Below, in pieces: positions 1 to 8,076 of a stretch of 64,000 nucleotides of DNA. Source of the stretch: Cryobacterium aureum (GTDB taxonomy: Bacteria; Actinomycetota; Actinomycetes; Actinomycetales; Microbacteriaceae). The notes beneath the pieces are model-generated. The model had not been told where the DNA came from. It did no database searches and was given only the letters and a program-made list of their open reading frames with translations. The stretch's first letter is position 1. Each line of letters opens with the position of its first letter. Made by a program: the position numbers and the translations under genes. The stretch is from the NCBI RefSeq assembly GCF_002954245.1, contig NZ_PPTG01000028.1:1-64000 (forward strand), written 5' to 3'.

Positions 1-39
1 CCCACCGACGCCATTCTTGCGTTCCTGGCCGCGCTGTGA
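1..39 (+). CDS. C-terminal end of a gene, probably a tyrosine recombinase
   Basis: Only twelve sense codons and a TGA are in the window, reading PTDAILAFLAAL. The start lies upstream of the window. From general knowledge, many actinobacterial tyrosine recombinases and integrases end in a similar D-x-LLAFL-x-x-L tail. The stop is followed immediately by inverted repeats of the kind that bound mobile elements. The recombinase assignment is therefore an inference from a very short tail and its context; any other protein ending this way would fit. Confidence 0.4.
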   Translation, partial: PTDAILAFLAAL

Positions 40-149
40 TTATGCCGACTTTTTTGCCCCAGCCACCGCCCGCAGACTGGCATCGGAGACCAACATCGGC
101 ATAATCACAATGTCGGCATAACACGACTTATGCCGACGTCGGCATAAGT
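40..149. repeat. Array of TTATGCCGAC/GTCGGCATAA inverted repeats, probable mobile-element end
   Basis: Five copies of one 9-10 bp word are present: TTATGCCGAC at 40-49 and 128-137, and (G)TCGGCATAA at 96-104, 112-121 and 138-147. The last two form a perfect 24-bp palindrome at 126-149 whose left half is ACTTATGCCGAC. The array begins at the stop of the truncated upstream gene and ends where transposase homology resumes at 152. The layout fits a terminal or recombinase-binding array of an element inserted into an older IS. A RIT-type recombinase-trio element is one possibility, but this was not checked. Confidence 0.6.
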
Positions 150-151
150 GC

Positions 152-755
152 TGGGACATTACCGACCTCCGCACACCGTGGCGTTGAAAGGCGTTCAAGG
201 CCTACTCGATCATCGATATCTGGTCACGCAAAATCGTCGGCTTCCGGGTTGAGGAGCGGGAGAGCGACCATCTCGCGGTGGACATGTTTGAGACCGCGTT
301 CCGCGAGCACGGCATCCCGAAGTTCGTCCACGCCGACTCCGGCCCGTCGATGCGCTCCGATGCGGTGGCCGACCTCCTCAGCGGACTGAACGTCACCAAG
401 ACCCCACAGCCGGCCCTACGTATCAAACGATAATCCGTACTCAGAATCTGAGTTCCGCACGATGAAATACCGACCGAATTACCCGGGTATGTTCGAGAAC
501 CTTGAGGCCGCACGTGAACATTTGGACGAGTACGTGCCTTGGTATAACACCAGCCACAAACACTCCGGAATTGCGTTGTTCTCGCCGCAGCAGGTCCACG
601 ACGGCTCTTGGCGACAGGTCCATCGCAAGCGCGACCTCACTTTGCAGAAGTACCACAGCAAGCATCCGGACCGATTCCGCGAGAGACCAACAACACCGGC
701 ACCGGCCGGCGTCGTCGGGATCAATCACACCTCACACGCAATCAAAACAAACTAA
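152..755 (+). pseudogene. Broken IS3-family transposase (rve/DDE domain)
   Basis: Conceptual translation gives the second half of an IS3-type OrfB transposase. WDITDL carries the first catalytic Asp, HADSGPS the second, and the SNDNPYSESEF segment the Glu, followed by MKYRPNYPG and WYNTSHKHSGI. The N-terminal half is missing. There is an in-frame TGA at 185-187. One extra C in the run at 402-405 shifts the frame, so the 3' part (about 406-755) is read one frame over. All three catalytic residues remain but no intact protein can be made. The 5' break lies against the palindrome at 126-149, which suggests insertion of another element. Confidence 0.85.
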
Positions 756-858
756 CCCAAGTGACTCCACACAGCTTGACATCGCGCGCCGCTACGGTAA
801 CGGGCGTAGCGGCTGCCCATATCGGGCGCGCTCATGCGGCCCAGGCCCCATCAGACAG

Positions 859-892
859 CCCGGGGCGCCCGATCGGGCTGGGCGACCCCGGG
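859..892 (-). terminator. GC-rich hairpin downstream of the first importer operon
   Basis: CCCGGGGCGCCC at 859-870 pairs with GGGCGACCCCGGG at 880-892, with one bulged base and a 9-nt loop. It lies just past the stop at 901 of the leftward operon. No T-tract is visible, so it would be a strong hairpin of the actinobacterial type. The rest of 756-900 holds no convincing gene. Confidence 0.55.
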
Positions 893-900
893 GAAGGCGT

Positions 901-1899
901 CTAGGAGTTCTGTGCGAACGTGGCGTCCACGTAGTCGGACTCGGGAATCGCGTCGGTGTAGACGATCGCCCCGAGTTCCATCCACATGCGTTCCATCGCG
1001 GCGAGCTGCTCCGGCAGCGGCGCGAGATCCGGCAGCCAGCGGTACAGCGGTACCGCCGCCACCTGCTCGGCGGTCTGGCCGGTTGCGGCACCGATAATGC
1101 CGAGGTTCTCGTCGGTGTACCGGTCATCGCCCTGCAGGTCCTGCGCGCCACGGGTCAGTGCGGTGAAGAACTTCTGCGCGAGATCCGATCCGGCGAAGTC
1201 GCCGCCGTAGATGACCCCGGTACCGGATGTCCCGGTGGGCGTGGTCCACAGGCTCACCGCGGTTCCGTCTTCAACGGGCATGTTCCAGAACGGTGCCGAC
1301 GCGAATGCAGCGTCGATGCTGCCGTTGGCCAGTGCGGTGGGCATGTCGGGGTTACCAAGGGTGACCAGTTCCACATCGGTGATCGAGAGTCCGGCTTCTT
1401 CGAGCGCCATCCCCACGTAGAATGCGCCGGTTCCGCCGGCGCCGCCGGCGACCGCGACCTTGCGTCCTTCGAGGTCGGCGACGTCCGTGATGGTGCCGTC
1501 ATCGACGAGCTTCTTGGCGGCGATGAGTGCCGAGGGCGGTTCCTCTTCGTCTCCGGCCGAGACGCCCATGGAGCCGACAACCTTCACGTCGAGGCCGGTT
1601 TCGACCGCGCTGAACAGGCCGGCCGAGAAGCCGGAGACGACGACGTCGAGCTTGCCGCTCGCGGCGAGCGGAACGGCATCCTGCCCCGACTTGATCGCCT
1701 CGAGCTTCAGCTCGATGCCCTCGTCTTCAAAATAGCCCTTGGCATCAGCAACATAGAGTGGCGAGAAGATGGCGAGCTGAACGTGACCCACGTTCACCGT
1801 TTGCAGTTCGCCCGACGCGGCGGGGGCATCCGCTGCTGCGCAGCCCGACAAAGCCAGCCCGACCAGCGACACCGCTGCGACGATTTTCAGTTTCTTCAC
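901..1899 (-). CDS. ABC transporter substrate-binding lipoprotein (NitT/SsuA/TauA type)
   Basis: The 332-residue protein is the solute receptor of an importer. It has a lipoprotein signal (LVGLALSGC, lipobox Cys near residue 20) and then an NMT1/SsuA-like fold, with QLAIFSPLYVADAKGYFEDEGIEL near the start and a GGAGGTGAF segment in the middle. I chose the GTG at 1899 because it overlaps the permease stop as GTGA and has AAGGA upstream. A longer in-frame reading lacks the signal peptide. It is the last gene of the operon that begins at 5663. The family binds alkanesulfonates, taurine, nitrate, aromatic acids or pyrimidine precursors; the ligand cannot be read from sequence. Confidence 0.9.
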   Translation of the reverse strand: MKKLKIVAAVSLVGLALSGCAAADAPAASGELQTVNVGHVQLAIFSPLYVADAKGYFEDEGIELKLEAIKSGQDAVPLAASGKLDVVVSGFSAGLFSAVETGLDVKVVGSMGVSAGDEEEPPSALIAAKKLVDDGTITDVADLEGRKVAVAGGAGGTGAFYVGMALEEAGLSITDVELVTLGNPDMPTALANGSIDAAFASAPFWNMPVEDGTAVSLWTTPTGTSGTGVIYGGDFAGSDLAQKFFTALTRGAQDLQGDDRYTDENLGIIGAATGQTAEQVAAVPLYRWLPDLAPLPEQLAAMERMWMELGAIVYTDAIPESDYVDATFAQNS

Positions 1900-2759
1900 T
1901 TTTTCGATTCCTTTTTCTTGGGGCTGTTCGAGTGACGCCATGGCAGGAGCACCCGTTCCAGCACGATAATGAGCCCGGTGACGAGCGCGCCGATGACCGA
2001 GACGACGATCAGACCAACGAACATCGTGGCCGGCTGAAACAGCTGCCACGAGTTCCAGATGAGGTAGCCGAGGCCATTGTTGGAGGCCACGAATTCCACC
2101 GCGGTGACGACGATCACCGACATGCCGGCGGCGACGCGCAGCCCGGTCATGATGGCCGGTGCGGCGGCGGGCAGCAGCACGTTCACAAACAAGCGGATGC
2201 CGGTGGCCTTGTAGGCGCGCGCCGATTCCAGAATGCGAGCATCGATCTGCATGATGCCGGCCAGGGTGTTGATCTGCACGACGAAGAACACCGAGATGGC
2301 CACGGCGAGAATCTTCGGCGTTTCGGTGAGGCCGAAGATGAGCAGCAGCAGCGGCAGGATGGCGATCTTCGGCAGCGCGTACAGCGCGGTGAAGGTGGGG
2401 CTGAGGGCCGCGCGAATCGGCCGCACGACACCCATGATGAGCCCGGCGAACACACCGAGAATGGAGCCGGCGATGAAGCCGAAGGCGAGGCGACCGACCG
2501 TGGCCCAGATGTGCACGAAGAGGGAACCGTCCGCCACCATCTCCGCGCCACGTTCGCCGATCGCACTGGGCGGACTGAACAGGCGTGCGTCGAGCACTCC
2601 CGTGGCGGCGGCGAGTTCCCACAGGCCGAGCAGCACGATCGGCGTGAGAATGGCCAGGCCGAGGTCGCGGGCGCGCAGCCGCTGTTCCCGTTTGAATTCC
2701 TGATCGATCGCCTGGTCGAGCTCGGTGACGCGGCGGGCAACGCCCTCAGCGACGGTCAT
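1896..2759 (-). CDS. ABC transporter permease (SsuC/TauC type)
   Basis: This 287-residue inner-membrane subunit has about six hydrophobic helices. The EAA-like loop that contacts the ATPase is visible as ARAYKATGIRLFVNVLLPAAAPAIMTGLR (quoted in part; around residues 180-208). It overlaps the ATPase gene by four bases (ATGA at 2756-2759) and the receptor gene by four bases, so the three are translationally coupled. The basic tail KKKESKK is created by the overlap with the next ribosome-binding site. Length and order are normal for the family. Confidence 0.93.
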   Translation of the reverse strand: MTVAEGVARRVTELDQAIDQEFKREQRLRARDLGLAILTPIVLLGLWELAAATGVLDARLFSPPSAIGERGAEMVADGSLFVHIWATVGRLAFGFIAGSILGVFAGLIMGVVRPIRAALSPTFTALYALPKIAILPLLLLIFGLTETPKILAVAISVFFVVQINTLAGIMQIDARILESARAYKATGIRLFVNVLLPAAAPAIMTGLRVAAGMSVIVVTAVEFVASNNGLGYLIWNSWQLFQPATMFVGLIVVSVIGALVTGLIIVLERVLLPWRHSNSPKKKESKK

Positions 2760-3544
2760 TTGAAGCTCATCGAGGCTTGAACTTCATCGCGCAGCGATTC
2801 CCAAATGTCCTGTTTCATTCGTGCAAACTCCGGGCTCGCTTCCATGGCGACGCTGCGCGGGCGACCGAACGGTACGTCGATGATCTCTTTTACTCGACCC
2901 GGCCGGGCCGACATCACGACGATCTGGTCGCCGAGCAGCAGTGCTTCTTCAATCGAATGGGTGACGAGCACCACGGTTTTACGTTCAACCTCCCACAGCC
3001 GCACGAGCTGTTCCTGCATCAGGATGCGGGTTTGGGCGTCGAGAGCACCGAGCGGCTCGTCCATCAGCAGTGACGGGGATCCGGTCGCGAATGCCCGAGC
3101 GATGGCGATGCGCTGGCGCATCCCGCCGGAGAGCTGGTGCGGGTAGGCGTCTTCAAAGCCGGTCAGGCCGACCTCGGCGATCCAGTTGCGGGCTTCGCTC
3201 TCGCGTTCCCTTTTCGACACCGACGCCATCTTCTGGCCGAACGCCACATTCTCGAGCACGTTGAACCAGGGAAAGACTCCGTGTTCCTGAAAAACGAAGG
3301 CCGAGCGCGGCACCCGGGTCTGCTCGAAGTTGATCTGCACATCACCCGAGGTAGCCGTCTCGAGATCACCCAGAATGCGCAACAGGGTGGACTTGCCGCA
3401 TCCGCTTGGCCCGACAATGCAGGTGAACGAGCCCTTTTTCAGGTGGAGGTTGATATCACTCAGGGCGTGCACCTGCCCGGCACCACCGAAGACTTTGGAG
3501 AGGTGGCGTACGACAAAGGCATCTGTGCCCGCGGTGTCGGTCAT
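2756..3544 (-). CDS. ABC transporter ATP-binding protein (SsuB/TauB type)
   Basis: The 262-residue cytoplasmic ATPase has Walker A GPSGCGKST (about residues 43-51), a Q-loop in FVFQEHGVFPW, the signature LSGGMRQR, Walker B LLMDEPLGALD and an H-loop in VLVTHSIEEA. The start ATG at 3544 has AGGA five bases upstream. It is preceded by a 32-base gap from the uronate-dehydrogenase-like gene and is coupled to the permease by ATGA. It energises uptake through the permease at 1896. Confidence 0.95.
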   Translation of the reverse strand: MTDTAGTDAFVVRHLSKVFGGAGQVHALSDINLHLKKGSFTCIVGPSGCGKSTLLRILGDLETATSGDVQINFEQTRVPRSAFVFQEHGVFPWFNVLENVAFGQKMASVSKRERESEARNWIAEVGLTGFEDAYPHQLSGGMRQRIAIARAFATGSPSLLMDEPLGALDAQTRILMQEQLVRLWEVERKTVVLVTHSIEEALLLGDQIVVMSARPGRVKEIIDVPFGRPRSVAMEASPEFARMKQDIWESLRDEVQASMSFK

Positions 3545-3576
3545 TGCTGTTCCTGTCTGTGTGACGAATCCCGAGG

Positions 3577-4413
3577 TTAGGAGCGTGGAGAATGGCCGCC
3601 GAAGCGTGGTGGTTGCGGCGAGCTGAAAATGCCGCCGATGTAGGCGCGATCCCAGTCGGAAGCCAGGAGCGACGGGTCTGTGTCACTGGCAGCGAACATC
3701 CGTTCGGCGAAACGTTCTGAATCATCCTCGGGCCTAAAGCCTATTGCAGCGCCGCCCTCGGCGCTGAGATACCCCCGGGTGTTCGCCGAAACACCCCAAA
3801 TGGTGCGAAAACCCGGGCTGGAAACCTGCAGACAGGCGTCGAACAGGCGCACAGCGTCGGCCGGGGAAAGCCAAGTGCTAAGCGTGCGTTCACCGGTCGG
3901 TTCGGCGAAACGGGATGCGATCCGCAGGCAGATCACATCGAGCCCGAACCGGTCGTGATACAGGCTGCCGAGCGCTTCGACGGCAGCTTTCGAGACACCG
4001 TAGAAGGTGTTCGGGCGAACCCGCACGTCGTCGGGCACGAGCGAGCCGTCGGTGGGCACCGGCACGAAACCAACAGAGTGGATGCTGCTGGCCAGCACGA
4101 CCCGCCTGATTCCGAGATGCTCGGCCACCTCCAGAACCGCTTGAGTGCCATCGATATTCGCCCGCAGGATGTCGGCCCACTCGGCCTCCAGCGGAATTCC
4201 GGCCAGGTGAATGACGGCGTCGCAGCCGCGCAGCGCCGCCAGCAGCGCGGCGCGGTCGTTGACCTGGCACTCCACAAACTCGCAGCCGAACGATTCCACG
4301 GGCGCACGCTGGTCGATGCCCACGATCGTATGGCCGCGGGCCAGCAGCCCCGGAATAATATCGGCCGCGAGCGACCCGGCCGCTCCGGTGAGTCCGATTC
4401 GTCGAAGGGTCAT
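3577..4413 (-). CDS. NAD-dependent epimerase/dehydratase, uronate-dehydrogenase-like
   Basis: The 278-residue short-chain dehydrogenase has the N-terminal nucleotide-binding motif GLTGAAGSLA (residues 7-16), a catalytic YGVSK, and the segments SSIHSVGF and LSTWLSPADAVRL. These recall uronate dehydrogenases, which oxidise hexuronates to aldarolactones using NAD. The start ATG at 4413 overlaps the stop of the upstream FAD enzyme as ATGA. Co-transcription with an importer and an FAD oxidoreductase suggests a cytosolic catabolic step on the imported acid. Substrate identity is inferred from family resemblance only; other sugar or aldehyde epimerases remain possible. Confidence 0.82.
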   Translation of the reverse strand: MTLRRIGLTGAAGSLAADIIPGLLARGHTIVGIDQRAPVESFGCEFVECQVNDRAALLAALRGCDAVIHLAGIPLEAEWADILRANIDGTQAVLEVAEHLGIRRVVLASSIHSVGFVPVPTDGSLVPDDVRVRPNTFYGVSKAAVEALGSLYHDRFGLDVICLRIASRFAEPTGERTLSTWLSPADAVRLFDACLQVSSPGFRTIWGVSANTRGYLSAEGGAAIGFRPEDDSERFAERMFAASDTDPSLLASDWDRAYIGGIFSSPQPPRFGGHSPRS

Positions 4414-5663
4414 GAGATCAGGGCTCCTTGTTCGTCGAGCAGAGTGCGGGTGCGGGCGTAATCGTGGGCATTGCCGGCGGCATACACGGCGGCGGCGACT
4501 CCGCAGGCATGCCCGGTTGCAAACGAGGTGCCCATCACTCGCAACGAGGCGTAGGCGCGGTTGTCGCTGCTCACCAGACGGCCGCCGGCCCACAGGTTCT
4601 CCGTGGTATCGGAACAGATGGCCCCGTACGGCACGTGATACCACCCCTTGTCGGCAATGCCGCCGTACTCGGTGACGCCGACGGTGACGTGTTCCTCCAT
4701 CGGCCAGCCGCCCCTGGCGATCGGGTCGAGCGCGTTCTTTCGACCGGTCGACACGTCATCGGCGCTCACCGACTGTCGGCCGCGCAGCCGGCGGGTCTCC
4801 CGGATGCCCAGTTGCGGTCCGGTCGACGCGAGAAAACTGTTTTCCCAGCCGGCCAGCGACTGCTGGAACGCGGCGAGGTACTGCCAGCTCAGGCGACGTG
4901 ACTGCACCTCGGCGGCGGTGAGGTCCGTCACGTCGAGGGCGTCGCCGTGGTGGTCGGCGATGAGCAGCATGATCTCCCGGGAGAGCGGCATGCGCACGGC
5001 GATGCCGTTCGAACGCACCAGAGGCATCTCGGAACGGGGGCGGTAGGCATCCACTGCCCTGGTCATTCCGGCCATCGAGAGGTCGGCGTCTTCGCTCACC
5101 GCGCCGACCCGCATCACGAGCGTGCTGGCTTGCCGTTCGGCGGGAACCGACACGATTGCGCCCGCGCCAGCCGCGGCGATGAGGGCGCCGTCGCCGCTGC
5201 AGTCCACGAAGGCGCGGCCGGTGATAGTTTCGATGCCGCCGCGGTGCACGACGTCGACCGAGCTGATGGCGCCGTCGATCACCGTCGCCGAAATTAGCTG
5301 GCTGTGCAGCAGCAGGCGCACGCCGGCGGCGGTGATGAGATCGTCGTAGACGCTCTTGGTGGTTTCCAGATCGAGCAGCACGATGGTGTTGCCCGTCTCC
5401 GGCATCGTCTGCGTTTGATAAATATCGCGGCGGCGCAGCTGGTCGAGCACCTGCTGGCCAACGCCGGCCACGACCTGGTTCTTGTTCTGGTCGAAGAATC
5501 CGCACAGCGCGAGCACCGAACTGGTCGTCGCAGCACCGCCGAGAAAACCGTACTTTTCAACCAGACACACGGATGCCCCGGCGTGGGCTGCCCCGACGGC
5601 CGCCGCAATCCCCGCGGATCCGCCGCCGATGACGACCACATCGAATTGGGTTTCACCTGTCAA
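4410..5663 (-). CDS. FAD-dependent oxidoreductase (FAD_oxidored family)
   Basis: The 417-residue flavoprotein has the dinucleotide-binding motif VVIGGGSAGIAAA at residues 10-22, then EKYGFLGGAAT, and a second FAD contact region in GRAFVDCSGDGALIAAAGA. This matches the PF12831-type family, which oxidises diverse small organic substrates. It is the first gene of the operon, coupled by ATGA to the next enzyme. The start used is TTG at 5663; the Shine-Dalgarno is weak and no better in-frame start precedes the flavin motif. Specificity is unknown. The LysR gene reads away from the opposite side of the promoter. Confidence 0.83.
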   Translation of the reverse strand: MTGETQFDVVVIGGGSAGIAAAVGAAHAGASVCLVEKYGFLGGAATTSSVLALCGFFDQNKNQVVAGVGQQVLDQLRRRDIYQTQTMPETGNTIVLLDLETTKSVYDDLITAAGVRLLLHSQLISATVIDGAISSVDVVHRGGIETITGRAFVDCSGDGALIAAAGAGAIVSVPAERQASTLVMRVGAVSEDADLSMAGMTRAVDAYRPRSEMPLVRSNGIAVRMPLSREIMLLIADHHGDALDVTDLTAAEVQSRRLSWQYLAAFQQSLAGWENSFLASTGPQLGIRETRRLRGRQSVSADDVSTGRKNALDPIARGGWPMEEHVTVGVTEYGGIADKGWYHVPYGAICSDTTENLWAGGRLVSSDNRAYASLRVMGTSFATGHACGVAAAVYAAGNAHDYARTRTLLDEQGALIS

Positions 5664-5740
5664 TCGAATACACCAGCACCTTCACGTTCACGTCGTTGTG
5701 ACGGAAGTTGCCGCCGGTCCCAGTCTGATCGAACGCTCAC

Positions 5741-5758
5741 TATAGGTAAAATGCCTAG
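5741..5758. promoter_or_regulatory. Candidate LysR operator between divergent genes
   Basis: An AT-richer spot in a GC-rich divergent spacer carries the imperfect inverted repeat TAGGTA-AAA-TGCCTA (5743-5757), with a possible -10 hexamer TAAAAT at 5747-5752 for the rightward gene. LysR proteins usually bind such sites next to their own gene and control the divergent operon. No conserved -35 is evident. Confidence 0.4.
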
Positions 5759-5785
5759 AAAGCTCGGGTGCGATACCCTGAGGTT

Positions 5786-6682
5786 ATGGAGCTGCGCCAC
5801 CTCACCTACTTTGCCAAGGTCGCCGAGCTCGGCTCGGTGAGCCGGGCTGCCACAGCGCTGAATATCACGCAGCCCGCCCTCAGCCGCCAGATCAAAGATC
5901 TGGAGCGCTCGCTCGGCTACATTCTGTTCGATCGCGGCCCACGCGGGGTAACCCTGACGGCCGCCGGCTCCGGACTATTTCGACACTGTGAGACCGTGTT
6001 CGCGCAGGTTGATCGCATTCCCGAGGTGTTGCGCACGGCCGCCCAGAACCGCCAGATGCTGCACGTCGGCGTGCCGCAGGGCCTGCCGTACGACTGGTTT
6101 CTGGCCCTGCTGCTGGCCGTCGATGCTGAGGTTCCCACCATTGCGTTGACCCTGCACGAGGCTACGACCGACGAGCAGTGGCAGATGTTGCAGAGCAAGC
6201 TCGTCGACGTTGCGCTGATTCACCGCGAGGCGCCAGAGGCCGGCGGGTCGATGCTGCTCATGAAACAGGCCATCGGAGTGGCCGTCGTGGCAGAGTCGCC
6301 GCTTGCGGGCGTGGGCGAAGTGGGCTTTGCCGAACTCGACGGCCTCTCGGTGATGGCACACGCGGTTGGCGAAATCGCCGCAGAGGAGATTCGACTGCGT
6401 GCCGCAGCGGCGGCGGCCGGTGTCTCGATGCAGTGGGTATTCCGCCGGTTCAGTGAACACAGCGGGCTGATCGCGGTGACCGCCAAAGTGGATGCCGTGC
6501 TGCTCACCCAGGCGTCGGCCGCCCGTCACCTGCCGGACTGGGTGTGGATTCCGGTGCGGGCTGAAAGCGACCCGAGCTTTGACCTGGCCATTCGCACCTG
6601 GGCCACCTGGAACGAACCATCCACCGCGCACGTTCGGGCACTGCTCTCGGTTATGCGCGCGGAGGCGCGCCCGTTCGGATAG
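5786..6682 (+). CDS. LysR-family transcriptional regulator
   Basis: The 298-residue protein has an N-terminal winged helix-turn-helix (MELRHLTYFAKVAELGSVSRAA, quoted in part; residues 1-60) with NITQPALSRQIKDLE as recognition helix region, followed by a periplasmic-binding-fold effector domain. I chose the ATG at 5786 because family members begin at MELRHL. A GTG at 5768 would add six residues. It is divergent from the operon starting at 5663 and is its likely regulator, probably responding to the imported acid or a breakdown product. The inducer is unknown. Confidence 0.93.
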   Translation: MELRHLTYFAKVAELGSVSRAATALNITQPALSRQIKDLERSLGYILFDRGPRGVTLTAAGSGLFRHCETVFAQVDRIPEVLRTAAQNRQMLHVGVPQGLPYDWFLALLLAVDAEVPTIALTLHEATTDEQWQMLQSKLVDVALIHREAPEAGGSMLLMKQAIGVAVVAESPLAGVGEVGFAELDGLSVMAHAVGEIAAEEIRLRAAAAAAGVSMQWVFRRFSEHSGLIAVTAKVDAVLLTQASAARHLPDWVWIPVRAESDPSFDLAIRTWATWNEPSTAHVRALLSVMRAEARPFG

Positions 6683-6686
6683 GGCG

Positions 6687-6905
6687 TCAGGTGGGTTCTT
6701 CCTCGTTGGCGACCGTCTCGATCCAGTCGACGTCGTCGTCCGACAGGTAGACGCCGGATTGCTCGCTCTCACTATCGGTGGCGACCTCGCCGCCGGCCCT
6801 GGTGATCTCGGCCACGAGTTCCGGCGGCACGGCGTCGCCGTTGTTCTGCATCAGCCACTCCCGCGTCGACGGAGTCAGCTTGGGCCACCACAGCTCGATA
6901 TCCAT
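6687..6905 (-). CDS. Small acidic conserved protein, function unknown
   Basis: The 72-residue protein begins MDIELWWPKLTPSTREWL and ends in an Asp/Glu-rich stretch (YLSDDDVDWIETVANEEE). It has no signal peptide or membrane segment. I know similar short proteins with an ELWWPKL start from Microbacteriaceae, but no function. It is convergent with the LysR gene (4-base gap) and lies 74 bases downstream of the ATPase gene on the same strand, so it may be read through from that operon. Confidence 0.7.
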   Translation of the reverse strand: MDIELWWPKLTPSTREWLMQNNGDAVPPELVAEITRAGGEVATDSESEQSGVYLSDDDVDWIETVANEEEPT

Positions 6906-6979
6906 AGGCCGCAGTCTGCCACGACAGCCGCTGCTGCGCGAGAGCTGGCGGGCATCCGCTCCTGGGTGTCCGCGCGCGG

Positions 6980-8056
6980 TTAGCCCGGGGCGGGTTCCCG
7001 CACGGCTAGGGACCCACTCGGGTAGAACAGGGCACGTCCGATGGTGACGGTCATCCGTTCGCCGACGAGCGGTCGGCGACCGGTCACGCGGCAGCGCACC
7101 GGCACGCCGGCCCAATTCACGATTACATCATTGCCGCTGCGACCAAACAGTGAGGAGGTGACGACGGCCGCGCCATCGACGTCGGCGTGGAGCCGCACGT
7201 CCTCCGGAAGAACGGCGAGGGTTCCGGCCTTGCCGGCCCCCGACCGCGTGTCCAGCACGTCGTATCCGACCGCGCAGGGATGGCCGGAGGCCTGGAAACC
7301 GGCCGACTTTATCGTGCCCTCGAAGAGAGTTGCGTCGGCCATGAACCGGGCGACGAGAGCGCTTGCTGGGTGTGACACCAGTTCGGGCGGTGACGCGATC
7401 TGCTGGATGCGCCCCTGGTCGAGCACGACCACCCGATCGGCGAGGGCGAGCGCTTCATCACGGTCATGCGTGACATGCACCACGGTCAACCCGATGGATC
7501 GGGTCAGTGACTGCAGTTCCAGGCGCAAAGCATCGCGAAGGGGTTCGTCGAGAGCTGAGAGCGCTTCGTCGAGCAGCAATACCTGCGGGTCGCCGACCAG
7601 CGCTCGGGCGAGCGCCACCCTTTGGCGTTGGCCTCCGGAAAGGGTTGTCGGATTTCGGGCGGCGAAACCTTCCAACCCGACCAGCTTCATGACCGCGGCG
7701 ACCCGGTCCTGGCGCTCGGCCCTGGGTACCTTCGCGAGCTTCAGCGGGTATTCGATGTTTCGGCCAACGTTCCAGTGCGGCCACACCGCGTGCTGTTGAA
7801 AAACCATGCCGAGCTGTCGCCGTTCCGGCGGAACGTTGGTCACGGCATCCGCCACGACAGAGTCGCCGATGCGGATCAGACCCGTCGTCGGAGCCAGAAA
7901 GCCGGCGATCGTGCGGAGTAGGGTTGTCTTGCCCGAACCGGACGGCCCGACGAGGGCGACGAATTCACCGTCAGCGATGCGCAGGTCGACGGAGTCGAGA
8001 CCGACGGTGCCGTTGGGATAGGTCAAGCCGACCGAGTGCAGATCTACGGATGACAT
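6980..8056 (-). CDS. ABC transporter ATP-binding protein (Fe3+/phosphonate/polyamine type)
   Basis: The 358-residue ATPase has Walker A GPSGSGKTT (near residue 37), Q-loop VFQQHAVWPHW, signature LSGGQRQR, Walker B LLLDEALSALD and H-loop VVHVTHDRDEA. A C-terminal TOBE-like regulatory domain follows (about 250-358), as in FbpC, PotA and PhnT relatives. In Walker B the usual DEP is DEA, a mild variant. I chose the ATG at 8056 because AAAGG precedes it; it lies 20 bases after the permease stop. It powers the permease at 8077. Confidence 0.92.
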   Translation of the reverse strand: MSSVDLHSVGLTYPNGTVGLDSVDLRIADGEFVALVGPSGSGKTTLLRTIAGFLAPTTGLIRIGDSVVADAVTNVPPERRQLGMVFQQHAVWPHWNVGRNIEYPLKLAKVPRAERQDRVAAVMKLVGLEGFAARNPTTLSGGQRQRVALARALVGDPQVLLLDEALSALDEPLRDALRLELQSLTRSIGLTVVHVTHDRDEALALADRVVVLDQGRIQQIASPPELVSHPASALVARFMADATLFEGTIKSAGFQASGHPCAVGYDVLDTRSGAGKAGTLAVLPEDVRLHADVDGAAVVTSSLFGRSGNDVIVNWAGVPVRCRVTGRRPLVGERMTVTIGRALFYPSGSLAVREPAPG

Positions 8057-8076
8057 GGTGCGCCCTTTCTTTGGGA

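Noticed and set aside
502-1935. Long rightward frame opposite the first receptor gene
   Set aside because: Shadow of the minus-strand gene; Arg/Gly-rich and without domains.
5735-5746. CTCACTATAGG, like the core of a phage T7 promoter
   Set aside because: Only the core matches and the upstream TAATACGA part is absent; chance in a divergent spacer.
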